From an uncultured Prevotellaceae bacterium (GTDB lineage Bacteria; Bacteroidota; Bacteroidia; Bacteroidales; Bacteroidaceae): a stretch of DNA of 64,000 bases. The stretch is from positions 1-64,000 of the forward strand of contig CACZGH010000019.1 of NCBI GenBank assembly GCA_902780635.1, given 5' to 3'. The notes under the pieces are model-generated. The model had not been told where the DNA came from and ran no database searches. It saw only the letters and a list, made by a program, of their open reading frames with translations. This document shows positions 56,526 to 64,000 of this stretch, in pieces. The position numbers and the translations under genes were made by a program. Every line of letters begins with the position of its first letter. Position 1 is the stretch's first letter.

Positions 56526-59500
56526 ATGGCATACGTTTTCAGATTTCATAAAGGCAGTGAGACGATAGAGGGATGGCAGGAGACTGCCCAACTCGGCACC
56601 AAGGACATTGAGGCCATCGACGACCCCAATGGCGCCAAAGCATCACTGCCCATCACTTCCATACCCACACCATTCGCTGGTTTCGAACTGGCAAAAACCG
56701 CTTTCGGCTATTGTGCCGAGATGGGGGTGAATGGCACCACCATCTATCATAAGATGACTTCCAACGCACTCGATGTGTTGGAGATCTTCTTCAACTTCAA
56801 GACAAAATATGCCAAACTGTTCCAAATCGTAGCATGGGACAAGACCAACGACCTGCAGCGACTCGCCGCAGACGGTGTGCCGGAGCATGCAGCAGTGGCT
56901 GCCACCCTCGGTCTCTTCCTCTCGCAGGATACTGTGGGCTTCAATTTCGGCAGGATGCAGTATATCTACATGCTCAACTATGTGGGACGCGGTGCTGTGG
57001 GACAGATCAATATCGTGGGTGGCACGTCGCCTACGTCGGTCTGTATGGCCTCGGCCAATGACCTTTCGTATGTCCATGATGTATGGCTGAGCAACTATCA
57101 TCAGGCTTTTCATGCCGACGACGATGGCACATGGCGACCACTTACAGGGCGCGACCGTGAGTTCCGCGAGTTTGTCTACCTGCTGTCCAAACAGCCTGAG
57201 TTTGCCTCGCTCTATCCCGACTTCTACGCCTATGTCGACGCTTGTTTCAGGGCCGACACCGACACGGAGTTCAAAAACCACATGAATGCCTCGCAGCCAG
57301 GCATGTATGTCAGTCTGTATCAGCCTTTAGTGTCGGGCAGCAGTCAACTGATGTTGCCAGGCGACATACCGCTGATGTGTCTCGCCAACGACCAGATCGC
57401 CACACAGAGCGACTTCCGCATCCTTTCTGACACCGGTGAGCAGCAGCGCTTGCCATTGGTGCTTCCTTCAGAGCCCTATTTCGAGCCGGAGATGAGATAC
57501 ACCACCTCTGTGTGGAACTCACACTTGATGGTGCCCCTCGCCGACTCACGGCCTATAGACGAGCGCACACTGCCTTTCGACACCACGGAATATCCCTATC
57601 TCACCACCGACGACGTGTTTGAGCCGTATCTGCTCAAGACGGTCTTCCCCGTCAACGACTCGGCGTTTTTCACCAACCTCTACCGTGGCAACAACCGCAC
57701 GGCAGACGAATGTCAGTACTTGCTGCCACTCAAACCGGAGATTTTCCGTTATCTCTCGGTGAAAACCCTGACAGGATATGCTGGCAATAGTGCCAAACCG
57801 GTGTTCCAACTCAACGAGATGCCCGACGGACGCATACAGGCCGTCATCAATATCCCCATCCAGAAGGGACGCTTCGTCTCACTACACCGTGAGTATACCA
57901 CCGCGCAGGTCGACCCCGACCCCGACCGGCTGATTTGGCCCATCATGGAGTGCCGCTTCGACCTCTTCCTGTTCCCCAGCTATCATATCGATGACCCCTC
58001 ACTGGAGAAACCTCAGCGCATCTATGTGGTCGATGAGGACACGGCGGGATATAAAAAAGAGCAGTTCCAGTACAGTGTCTATGCCTACCGCAACCATGCT
58101 GCAGAGCCTCTCCAGCAGACACTGGTGGAGCGTGCCGACAAACGCAGGCAGTTTCTCACCTCCAAGTATTTCTGTCTCAACGAGGAGTTCGACTACCTGG
58201 TGGTGAGCAACACTATCGCCAGCGGCATCCTCATACCGCTCTATCGTGAAGTAAGGCAGGGCAGCAAGATCTTCGACTTCGCCATCGACTTTGGCACCAC
58301 CAATACACATATCGAGTATCGGTGCGACAACGACGATGAGCCGCAGCCTTTCACCATCACGCCAGAGGATGTGCAGGTGCTCACACTCAACTCCTGCTCA
58401 CGTCGTGCCGTCGAAATGATTGACCAAGAGGGTCTGGAGTCATTCTACGGTGGACCGGCGCAGAGCTTCATGCAGGAGTTCCTGCCTGTCCATATCGGAG
58501 AGGGCGAGATCGCACGGTTCCCCATGCGTACCAACTTATGTTATCGCAGTGGGCACAATGTCGAGGGGCGCGACATCTTCCCGTTGGCCGACTACAATAT
58601 CGGTTTCCACTATGAGAAGGAGGATACCTATGACTACAATGAGACCCGGCCCGACCTCAAGTGGGATAGCAGCCGAGGCAACAACCTCCTCATCGAGGCA
58701 TACTTTGAGGAGTTGCTCATGCTCATCCGCAACAAGGTGCTGCTCTCTGGCGGTTTCCTCAGCCGCACCAGCATCACCTGGTTCTACCCGGTATGTATGC
58801 AACCCTACCAGATTTCCAACCTCGAGAATTCCTGGAACAAACTCTGCCGACGGCTCATCGCACCGCAAGGATACAAACTGCAGAAGGTGGCCGAGTCGCT
58901 CGCTCCATATTATTACTATACTAAGAAAGAGGATGTCGACGCCGAGAGCCGTCCCGTCGTGTCGATGGACATCGGTGGTGGCACTACCGACTTCGTGGTC
59001 TACCACCGTGGCAATACAGCTCAGCTCATCTCCTCGGTGAGGTTTGCCGGTAACAACATCTATGGCGACTTCCTCGGACGTGGACCGGAGTACAATGGCT
59101 TTGTGCTGGCATTCGCACCCGACTTTGATGTCAAACTGCGTGATATCAGTGGCGTGAGTGATGTCTATGCCAAGTCAAAACGCAATAGTTCGGAGTTTAT
59201 CTCCTTCCTCTATTCACTCGACAGCAACCCACGAATGGTGGGACGTGGCGTGTCTTTCTCTGAGGAACTGCGTGCCAATCAGCAGCTGCGTGTCGTGCTG
59301 TTGCTCTTCTACGCCGCTGAGATCTATTATGCAGCGCGGTTGCTCCAGATGAAAGGGCTGGGCACACCAGCATATATCACCGTCAGTGGCACCGCATCGA
59401 AGGTGCTGGGGCTCATCGGTAGCATCGACGCCCTGCAGAGCCTTGCCACACATATCTTCAATGATATGTTGGGTGATAAGGGCAAGGTGGAACTCAAACT

Positions 59501-59942
59501 GGTAGACAATCCCAAGGAAATCACCTGCAAGGGCGGACTCAATATGAAACAGCGGTTTGTCGTTGATGATGTCGAGGAGATCACACGGTTTGCCACCGGT
59601 TCCGACACTCTCGACCAGATAGCTATACCACGCTATAAGGATATCACTGATGCCGTGCGCGACGAGGTAATCAAAGGGTACACCGAGTTTGTCGACTATT
59701 TCTTCCAGCTCAGCCAGGAGTATAGTTTTGCCAAGTATTTCGGGGTTTCCAACGAGCGTGAGTTCGCACGCTTCCGTACGGTCCTCACCGAGAAAGCAGA
59801 GCAGGACTTCAACAAAGCCATTGAGGCACGACGTGACAGCATGACCGACGAGGAGAACCCCGAACTCAAAGACTCGCTCTTCTTCATACCGCTCACAGGT
59901 GGCATCAGCCGGTTGGCATTGTACATCGCACAGAATTCGTAA
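56526..59942 (+). CDS. Large protein with C-terminal SrfB/actin-Hsp70-like ATPase domain
   Basis: An 1138-residue protein. The N-terminal half (about 1-570) is unassigned. The C-terminal half has the actin/Hsp70 ATPase layout: phosphate-1 motif IDFGTTNTHIEY (D588), phosphate-2 motif MDIGGGTTDFVVY (D815) and an adenosine-type motif VSGTASKVLGLIG near 953-965. This resembles the SrfB family (named after a Salmonella virulence-associated gene) and other actin-like ATPases. No membrane helix is seen. The gene follows the tubulin-like gene by 74 bp, so a cell of this organism would carry both an actin-like and a tubulin-like protein in one unit. Confidence 0.85.
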   Translation: MAYVFRFHKGSETIEGWQETAQLGTKDIEAIDDPNGAKASLPITSIPTPFAGFELAKTAFGYCAEMGVNGTTIYHKMTSNALDVLEIFFNFKTKYAKLFQIVAWDKTNDLQRLAADGVPEHAAVAATLGLFLSQDTVGFNFGRMQYIYMLNYVGRGAVGQINIVGGTSPTSVCMASANDLSYVHDVWLSNYHQAFHADDDGTWRPLTGRDREFREFVYLLSKQPEFASLYPDFYAYVDACFRADTDTEFKNHMNASQPGMYVSLYQPLVSGSSQLMLPGDIPLMCLANDQIATQSDFRILSDTGEQQRLPLVLPSEPYFEPEMRYTTSVWNSHLMVPLADSRPIDERTLPFDTTEYPYLTTDDVFEPYLLKTVFPVNDSAFFTNLYRGNNRTADECQYLLPLKPEIFRYLSVKTLTGYAGNSAKPVFQLNEMPDGRIQAVINIPIQKGRFVSLHREYTTAQVDPDPDRLIWPIMECRFDLFLFPSYHIDDPSLEKPQRIYVVDEDTAGYKKEQFQYSVYAYRNHAAEPLQQTLVERADKRRQFLTSKYFCLNEEFDYLVVSNTIASGILIPLYREVRQGSKIFDFAIDFGTTNTHIEYRCDNDDEPQPFTITPEDVQVLTLNSCSRRAVEMIDQEGLESFYGGPAQSFMQEFLPVHIGEGEIARFPMRTNLCYRSGHNVEGRDIFPLADYNIGFHYEKEDTYDYNETRPDLKWDSSRGNNLLIEAYFEELLMLIRNKVLLSGGFLSRTSITWFYPVCMQPYQISNLENSWNKLCRRLIAPQGYKLQKVAESLAPYYYYTKKEDVDAESRPVVSMDIGGGTTDFVVYHRGNTAQLISSVRFAGNNIYGDFLGRGPEYNGFVLAFAPDFDVKLRDISGVSDVYAKSKRNSSEFISFLYSLDSNPRMVGRGVSFSEELRANQQLRVVLLLFYAAEIYYAARLLQMKGLGTPAYITVSGTASKVLGLIGSIDALQSLATHIFNDMLGDKGKVELKLVDNPKEITCKGGLNMKQRFVVDDVEEITRFATGSDTLDQIAIPRYKDITDAVRDEVIKGYTEFVDYFFQLSQEYSFAKYFGVSNEREFARFRTVLTEKAEQDFNKAIEARRDSMTDEENPELKDSLFFIPLTGGISRLALYIAQNS

Positions 59943-59964
59943 CCCTTAAAAACAGACTTGTCAC

Positions 59965-60567
59965 ATGCAGACTATCTTGTCTTTATTGATATTGTGCCTG
60001 GCCATCGCCTATGTGGAATACCGTTTGAAGTCGGTGCGGCGCGACAGTGCCGATGACCGTACCGACGCCAAAGACTATTTCGCAACCAAGGAGGAGGTGA
60101 AAAATGCGCTCGGAAAACTTACAGAGCAGATCAACGAGTTTCATGCCGCCATGGAAGAGCGGATGGCGTCGTTGGAGGAGAAAGCTTTCTTTACACCACA
60201 AGTGGAAGAGGCTGCTGACACCTCTTCCGCGGCTGAACAAGAGGAGGAACCAGACCCTTCTGTGGTCTATTTCCGCTGGCCGGCAGACGATGGCTCTTTC
60301 ACCGACAGTCAGCGACTGACCGCACAGACAGAGGACACTTACTATCTCTTCCGTCTCGATGACAGTCGCACACGTGCTGCGTTCACATTTGTCACCATGA
60401 GCGACACGCAACTGAGCAAGGCCAACAATAGTTCGAAGAAATATATTGAGCGGGCATGCACCTTTGTTGGCGCTAAGTCGGGACGCTATGTGTGTACGCC
60501 AGGACGCGCCCATCTGGAGCGTGGCCGCTGGATCATTGACCAGAAAGCCCGCATTGAGTACCAATAA
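59965..60567 (+). CDS. Membrane-anchored coiled-coil protein of the tubulin/actin locus
   Basis: A 200-residue protein with no known family. An N-terminal transmembrane helix (about 3-17, ILSLLILCLAIAYV) precedes a charged heptad-like segment (about 20-80, including KNALGKLTEQINEFHAAMEERMASLEEK). An acidic linker follows, then a C-terminal globular part (about 95-200) with YFRWPADDGSFTD and YLFRLDDSRTRAAFTFVTMSD. It starts 22 bp after the actin-like gene, is the last of this locus, and may tether the partners to the membrane. Confidence 0.7.
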   Translation: MQTILSLLILCLAIAYVEYRLKSVRRDSADDRTDAKDYFATKEEVKNALGKLTEQINEFHAAMEERMASLEEKAFFTPQVEEAADTSSAAEQEEEPDPSVVYFRWPADDGSFTDSQRLTAQTEDTYYLFRLDDSRTRAAFTFVTMSDTQLSKANNSSKKYIERACTFVGAKSGRYVCTPGRAHLERGRWIIDQKARIEYQ

Positions 60568-60572
60568 ATAAA

Positions 60573-60606
60573 GAGTTCAGGAGCGAATACCTCTACTCCT
60601 GAACTC
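60573..60606. terminator. Hairpin after the coiled-coil gene
   Basis: Arms 60573-60583 (GAGTTCAGGAG) and 60596-60606 (CTCCTGAACTC), 12-nt loop. The arm shares the GAGTTCAGGAG motif with the long hairpin at 48329-48449. There is no strong T run. Confidence 0.55.
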
Positions 60607-60651
60607 CTACAAAAATCTCCTAGATGAATATTTCAACGAGAGAAACTTGAG

Positions 60652-61059
60652 TTAATATTCCATCACTGGCTCAAGCTCTTTGGCTTGGTCTATCATCTTG
60701 ATCACTTCCTTCAGACTGGGAACACGGTTGCAGAGGTTTTTCTCATTGTTCACCTCCTCGAGTTTGGGCTGCAGGTTCTCGGCTTTTCTGTTGCGGAATT
60801 CTTTCACAGTGTCCACACCAGCTGCTTCCAGCAGTTCTGAGAACTGTGGACCCACACCGTTAATGCGCATCAGGTCGCAATGGTTGGTCCAAGTGAGGAT
60901 GAGTTTGGGAGAGATGCCTGTCTCCTCAGCCAAAGCCTTGCGGCCGGCGGGCTTAGCACATTTCTCAAGCAGGTCTTTGTCGGTCTTGATACCTGCGTTT
61001 ATCAATTTCTCTGCATAAACGGGGCCGATACCCTCGATGTCAACAATTTTGTAAATCAT
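60652..61059 (-). CDS. DUF4332 helix-hairpin-helix protein
   Basis: A 135-residue protein with two helix-hairpin-helix units: IEGIGPVYAEKLINAGIKT near residues 8-26 and RINGVGPQFSELLEAAGVDT near 64-83. The C-terminal helix is charged. This is the DUF4332 fold; HhH units usually bind DNA, but no function is established for the family. It is transcribed against the locus from its own promoter box (minus-strand TATATTTG at 61109-61116). Confidence 0.88.
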   Translation of the reverse strand: MIYKIVDIEGIGPVYAEKLINAGIKTDKDLLEKCAKPAGRKALAEETGISPKLILTWTNHCDLMRINGVGPQFSELLEAAGVDTVKEFRNRKAENLQPKLEEVNNEKNLCNRVPSLKEVIKMIDQAKELEPVMEY

Positions 61060-61108
61060 GGTTGTTATTGTTTAAGTGAGTAAAAAGTATTGTTTTCATA
61101 GGATGATG

Positions 61109-61116
61109 CAAATATA
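61109..61116 (-). promoter_or_regulatory. -7 box of the DUF4332 gene
   Basis: Minus-strand TATATTTG, matching TAnnTTTG, 49 nt before the start codon. Confidence 0.5.
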
Positions 61117-61220
61117 GCGAAATTGATTGATAAGGTGTCTTTTGTCTGCCGTTTTATAATAATTTTTAACTAATTGTTGTTTTTCTGTAAGGAAAGAGGG
61201 TTCGTTTCATTTTTTTTACC

Positions 61221-61228
61221 TATCTTCG
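61221..61228 (+). promoter_or_regulatory. -7 box of the pantothenate kinase gene
   Basis: TATCTTCG, a one-base variant of TAnnTTTG, 24 nt before the start codon. Confidence 0.4.
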
Positions 61229-61252
61229 TAGCGAAAAACTAAACCTTCACTT

Positions 61253-62083
61253 ATGGGAATTGTTATTGGAATAGACGTCGGCATCAGCACGACGAAGATA
61301 GTGGGTGTCAAAGACATGAATGTCTTATCGCCCATGCGCATCACAGCCAACGACCCTGTGACTTCTCTTTATGGGGCATTCGGCAAGTATATTTATGAAA
61401 ACCAGATAGAATTAAAAGACATCGAGCGGGTGATGCTCACCGGCGTGGGCAGCGCCTATATCGACCAGCCCCTCTATGGATTGCCCACGGAGAAGTCGGA
61501 GGAGTTTATCGCCGACGGACTGGGAGCACGCTTTGAGTCGGGTATCAACAAGGCGATTGTGGTGAGCATGGGCACAGGTACCTCACTCGTGCTTTGTGAT
61601 GGCGATGAAATACGGCATATCGGAGGTATTGGTATGGGTGGTGGCACGCTCGCTGGCTTGTCACGCATTATGCTGCAGACCTCAGACATCCAGCAGGTGT
61701 CAGAGTTGGCCATGCAGGGCGATATCTCAAAAGTCAACCTCTCGATAGGCGACATCAGCGCCCATCCACTGCCAGGGCTGCCGATGGACGTCACAGCGTC
61801 ACTCTTCGGAAAGGCCAAGACCGACTCCGCTAAAGAGGACATCGCAGTGGGCCTGATACACATGGTGCTGCAGACCATCGGCAGCGCGGCGGTGCTCTCT
61901 GCCCTCAACAGCGACATCCATGAGTTGGTGCTCATTGGCAACCTGACGATGCTTCCTCAGTGTCGGGATGTATTCCCTATCATGGAGACGCTCTACGATG
62001 TGCGGTTCATCATCCCTAAATACGCTCACTTCTGCACCGCCATCGGCGCAGCACTCGATTATATTTATTCAGTAGACAAGTAG
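61253..62083 (+). CDS. coaW: Type II pantothenate kinase
   Basis: Phosphorylates pantothenate, the first step to coenzyme A. The protein has 276 residues with the ASKHA/actin-like sugar-kinase fold: phosphate motif GIDVGISTTKIVGV (6-19), VSMGTGTSLVL (about 105-115), and GIGMGGGTLAGL (about 126-137), the type II signature. It would also relate to carrier-protein supply, since CoA donates the phosphopantetheine arm of the NRPS. Its last codons (GTAGACAAGTAG) are already the first unit of the downstream octamer repeat. Confidence 0.9.
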   Translation: MGIVIGIDVGISTTKIVGVKDMNVLSPMRITANDPVTSLYGAFGKYIYENQIELKDIERVMLTGVGSAYIDQPLYGLPTEKSEEFIADGLGARFESGINKAIVVSMGTGTSLVLCDGDEIRHIGGIGMGGGTLAGLSRIMLQTSDIQQVSELAMQGDISKVNLSIGDISAHPLPGLPMDVTASLFGKAKTDSAKEDIAVGLIHMVLQTIGSAAVLSALNSDIHELVLIGNLTMLPQCRDVFPIMETLYDVRFIIPKYAHFCTAIGAALDYIYSVDK

Positions 62084-62130
62084 ACAAGTAGACGAGTAGA
62101 CGAGTGGACAAGTAGACGAGTAGACAAGTC
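62072..62130. repeat. Octamer tandem repeat GTAGACRA at the 3' end of coaW
   Basis: Seven 8-bp units in phase (GTAGACAA, GTAGACAA, GTAGACGA, GTAGACGA, GTGGACAA, GTAGACGA, GTAGACAA). The first unit supplies the last two sense codons and part of the third; the stop codon lies in the second. The array then fades into GTCACTTG. Confidence 0.9.
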
Positions 62131-62232
62131 ACTTGCAGGGGTATTCTCTTACCTCTCACCTCTCCACTCACTACTAATTACTAATTATCAATTACTAATT
62201 ATTAATCCCTCTCACCTCAAAAACATATTATT
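62131..62232. repeat. Degenerate CTCACCTCTC / ACTAATTACTAATTA gap
   Basis: Holds CCTCTCACCTCTCCACTCAC, then ACTAATTACTAATTATC variants, then CCTCTCACCTC. Both motifs recur elsewhere (12267, 12404 and, reversed, 31877-31921). No gene is seen. Confidence 0.6.
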
Positions 62233-62835
62233 ATGGGAAGTTTTTTAGAAGAAATCATTAAAGGCGGACTGGGCAATGTCTTTGGCTCGTCCAAGTCTGA
62301 AGGCTCTGGTGGGCTGGAGGACATCATGAAAGAATTGCAGAAAAAGATGGGTGGCAGTTCATCCAGTTCTTCGTCTGGCGGCTCTGGCATAGAAGACATC
62401 ATGAAAGAATTGCAGAAAAAGATGGGCGGTAGTTCATCGAGTTCTTCATCCAGCGGCTCAGGCATGGAAGATATCATTAAAGACATGCAGAAGAAGATGG
62501 GTGGCGCCTCTGAAAGCAGTGGCAGCCTGAGCGACGTGGCCAAAGAACTGCGTCGCAAGATGGGCATGGACACTTCTTCCTCCACTTCGAGCACCACGAA
62601 GACGGGTTCCTCTGCCAGCGACGTAGCCAAGGAATTGCGTAAGAGGATGGGTATCGAGGAGAAGGAAACACCTGCCAAGGATACTCAGAAAACCACCAAA
62701 CAAACGAAGCAAACCAAAACTTCTGACGGTGGGATGGGTGACATCTTCGGCAAGATGGGCATCGACCTCGGCAATCTGGGAGGCCTCGCAGAGAGTGTGT
62801 TGAAAACAATAGGTCTGGCTGGAAAATCGGTGTAA
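62233..62835 (+). CDS. Ser-rich amphipathic-helix repeat protein
   Basis: A 200-residue protein of no known family. Five short helical repeats: three copies of a motif like EDIMKELQKKMGG at about 29, 54 and 79 (exactly 25 residues apart), then two of SDVAKELRRKMG at about 100 and 129. The linkers are serine/glycine runs (SSSSSSSGGSG). The tail contains GDIFGKMGIDLGNLGGLAESVLKTIG, another glycine-rich amphipathic stretch. This suggests several identical binding or polymerising elements on a flexible chain. The gene is followed two bases later by the TerB-like gene. Confidence 0.75.
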   Translation: MGSFLEEIIKGGLGNVFGSSKSEGSGGLEDIMKELQKKMGGSSSSSSSGGSGIEDIMKELQKKMGGSSSSSSSSGSGMEDIIKDMQKKMGGASESSGSLSDVAKELRRKMGMDTSSSTSSTTKTGSSASDVAKELRKRMGIEEKETPAKDTQKTTKQTKQTKTSDGGMGDIFGKMGIDLGNLGGLAESVLKTIGLAGKSV

Positions 62836-62837
62836 TT

Positions 62838-63206
62838 ATGGAAAAGATTATTTCTACAGTGAAGCTGATGGCAAAAACAGGGCTGTTCTTTGCCAATTGC
62901 GATGGCAATTTCGACAAGCGTGAGCACGACTTCATAGATGGTTTCCTCAGTGGCATACAGAGCGTGGGTGACATCGATGACGAACTGAAAAACGATGTGC
63001 TCGACACACTCAACCACAAGTATACGCTTGATGAGATTGTTGAAGAGACACAACAGTTGATCGATGGCTTCAACGAAGATGAGCGCAAGGCCATCCTCGT
63101 CACCATCAGCCAGTTCGTACTCAAAGTGCTCTCCAAGGACAAACGCGTCGATTCACTCGAACGTGCCAATTACGAGCGCTGGAAAGAGCGCATGGGCATC
63201 GCATAA
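62838..63206 (+). CDS. TerB-family protein
   Basis: A 122-residue all-helical protein. FFANCDGNFDKREHDFI near 18-34 resembles the acidic motif of TerB (tellurite-resistance associated), and SKDKRVDSLERANYERWKERMG closes the fold. TerB domains occur in stress and defence gene sets with vWA, kinase or phosphatase proteins; tellurite itself need not be involved. It starts 2 bp after the repeat protein, so the two probably act together. Confidence 0.85.
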   Translation: MEKIISTVKLMAKTGLFFANCDGNFDKREHDFIDGFLSGIQSVGDIDDELKNDVLDTLNHKYTLDEIVEETQQLIDGFNEDERKAILVTISQFVLKVLSKDKRVDSLERANYERWKERMGIA

Positions 63207-63217
63207 ATCATTCCGCA

Positions 63218-64000
63218 ATGAGAAAAATGCTCTTCCTCGTCGTGACCTTCTGGGTCACGACGGTTGTTGCTTTTGCCGATGGCCATCTGCTCCACGATGT
63301 GGCATACAGACAAAAGGTGGAGCAGGCTTTTGCTGACAAAATCAGACTGGTGGGCAGCCAGTTTTTCAATGTCTCACCATCTTCGGTCTCTACCGAGGAG
63401 ATGGAGGCATTGCAGTTTCTTTATGCTTATATGCCTGTGGCTGATGTCACAGATTATCCCACTTCTTTTTATTTAGACAATGTCAGGTCCTCGTTGACCG
63501 CACGTCAGGATATGGCGTGGGGCAACAAGGTGCCTGAACTCCTTTTCCGCCATTTCGTGCTGCCCATCCGTGTCAACAATGAGAACCTCGACAGTTCACG
63601 GATGGTGTTCTACCCGCAGCTCAAAGAACGGGTGAAAGGGATGAACATGCGCGACGCCATCCTTGAGGTCAATCACTGGTGTCATGAACGGGTCACTTAT
63701 CAACCGTCTGACGGTCGCACATCATCACCGCTGGCCACCATCCGTTCGGCATATGGGCGATGTGGCGAGGAGAGCACGTTCACCGTGGCGGCATTGCGCT
63801 CCATCGGCATCCCTGCACGACAGGTCTATACCCCACGGTGGGCACACACGGATGACAACCATGCATGGGTGGAGGCATGGGCCGACGGGGAGTGGTATTT
63901 CCTTGGGGCGTGTGAGCCAGAGCCGGTGCTCAACTTGGGATGGTTTAATGCGCCGGCATCAAGGGCCATGCTCATGCATACACGCGCCTTCGGCGATTAT
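63218..64000 (+). CDS. Exported transglutaminase-like protein (runs off the window)
   Basis: At least 261 residues, with no stop before the window ends. A signal peptide (MRKMLFLVVTFWVTTVVAFA) opens it. A transglutaminase-core domain follows with the catalytic triad visible: C182 in YGRCGEES, H215 in DNHAWVEAW and probably D224. RSIGIPARQVYTPRW lies between, typical of the bacterial core family. Such exported enzymes are usually cysteine peptidases or amide-bond remodelers rather than cross-linkers. It starts 11 bp after the TerB-like gene on the same strand. Confidence 0.88.
   Translation, partial: MRKMLFLVVTFWVTTVVAFADGHLLHDVAYRQKVEQAFADKIRLVGSQFFNVSPSSVSTEEMEALQFLYAYMPVADVTDYPTSFYLDNVRSSLTARQDMAWGNKVPELLFRHFVLPIRVNNENLDSSRMVFYPQLKERVKGMNMRDAILEVNHWCHERVTYQPSDGRTSSPLATIRSAYGRCGEESTFTVAALRSIGIPARQVYTPRWAHTDDNHAWVEAWADGEWYFLGACEPEPVLNLGWFNAPASRAMLMHTRAFGDY

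Overview
This window looks like a chromosome segment of a Bacteroidales bacterium, most likely Prevotella in the broad sense. Four things point there. Many genes are preceded by the Bacteroidota promoter pattern TTTG-N19/20-TAnnTTTG, and Shine-Dalgarno sequences are not conspicuous. The gene families are Bacteroidota-typical: a DUF5020 outer-membrane protein, a DUF4348 lipoprotein, a candidate type IX secretion C-terminal tail and a DUF4332 protein. The gene order ruvX-def-TPR-thrS and infC-rpmI-rplT fits the phylum. Gaps contain short-period degenerate repeats. I see no rRNA, tRNA, CRISPR array or prophage.

Layout. 1-1.74 kb: 3' part of a group II intron with its maturase, ending just upstream of a secreted CE1-type esterase. 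3.1-8.0 kb: a one-module non-ribosomal peptide synthetase (C-A-PCP-reductase) with a DUF5020 outer-membrane protein. 8-25 kb: mostly housekeeping (ligA, B3/B4 protein, Nudix, SDR, pheS, murB, MBL hydrolase, YtxH/holin-like envelope operon, SPOR lipoprotein, ruvX, def, TPR protein, thrS).

25.0-36.3 kb: an 11-kb accessory block between thrS and infC-rpmI-rplT, in two transcription units. Unit 1 has an acidic membrane protein, an exported caspase-like protease, a LytTR DNA-binding protein, an FHA/zinc-ribbon membrane protein, two exported unknowns (one NTF2-like) and a TPR/beta-barrel protein. Unit 2 has another acidic membrane protein, a zinc-ribbon/FHA protein, a PP2C phosphatase, a transmembrane Ser/Thr kinase with MORN repeats and an exported SUMF1-like protein. 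It reads as a phosphorylation-based signalling system coupled to an exported protease.

36.3-53 kb: infC, rpmI, rplT, tex (promoter region carries a triplicated 88-bp unit), an ABC-F ATPase, an M13 peptidase, metA, a U32 peptidase, an odd lipoprotein/zinc-ribbon membrane protein, a second CE1 esterase and a large MG2-like exported protein.

53.0-60.6 kb: a five-gene locus of a membrane-anchored vWA-like protein, a small membrane protein, a tubulin-like GTPase, a 1138-residue protein with a C-terminal actin/Hsp70-like (SrfB-like) ATPase domain, and a membrane-anchored coiled-coil protein. A DUF4332 protein, type II pantothenate kinase, Ser-rich amphipathic-repeat protein, TerB-like protein and partial transglutaminase-like protein follow. 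The tubulin/actin/vWA locus and the caspase/kinase/FHA island are the best candidates for undescribed biology here. Their joint function is inference; no function was tested.
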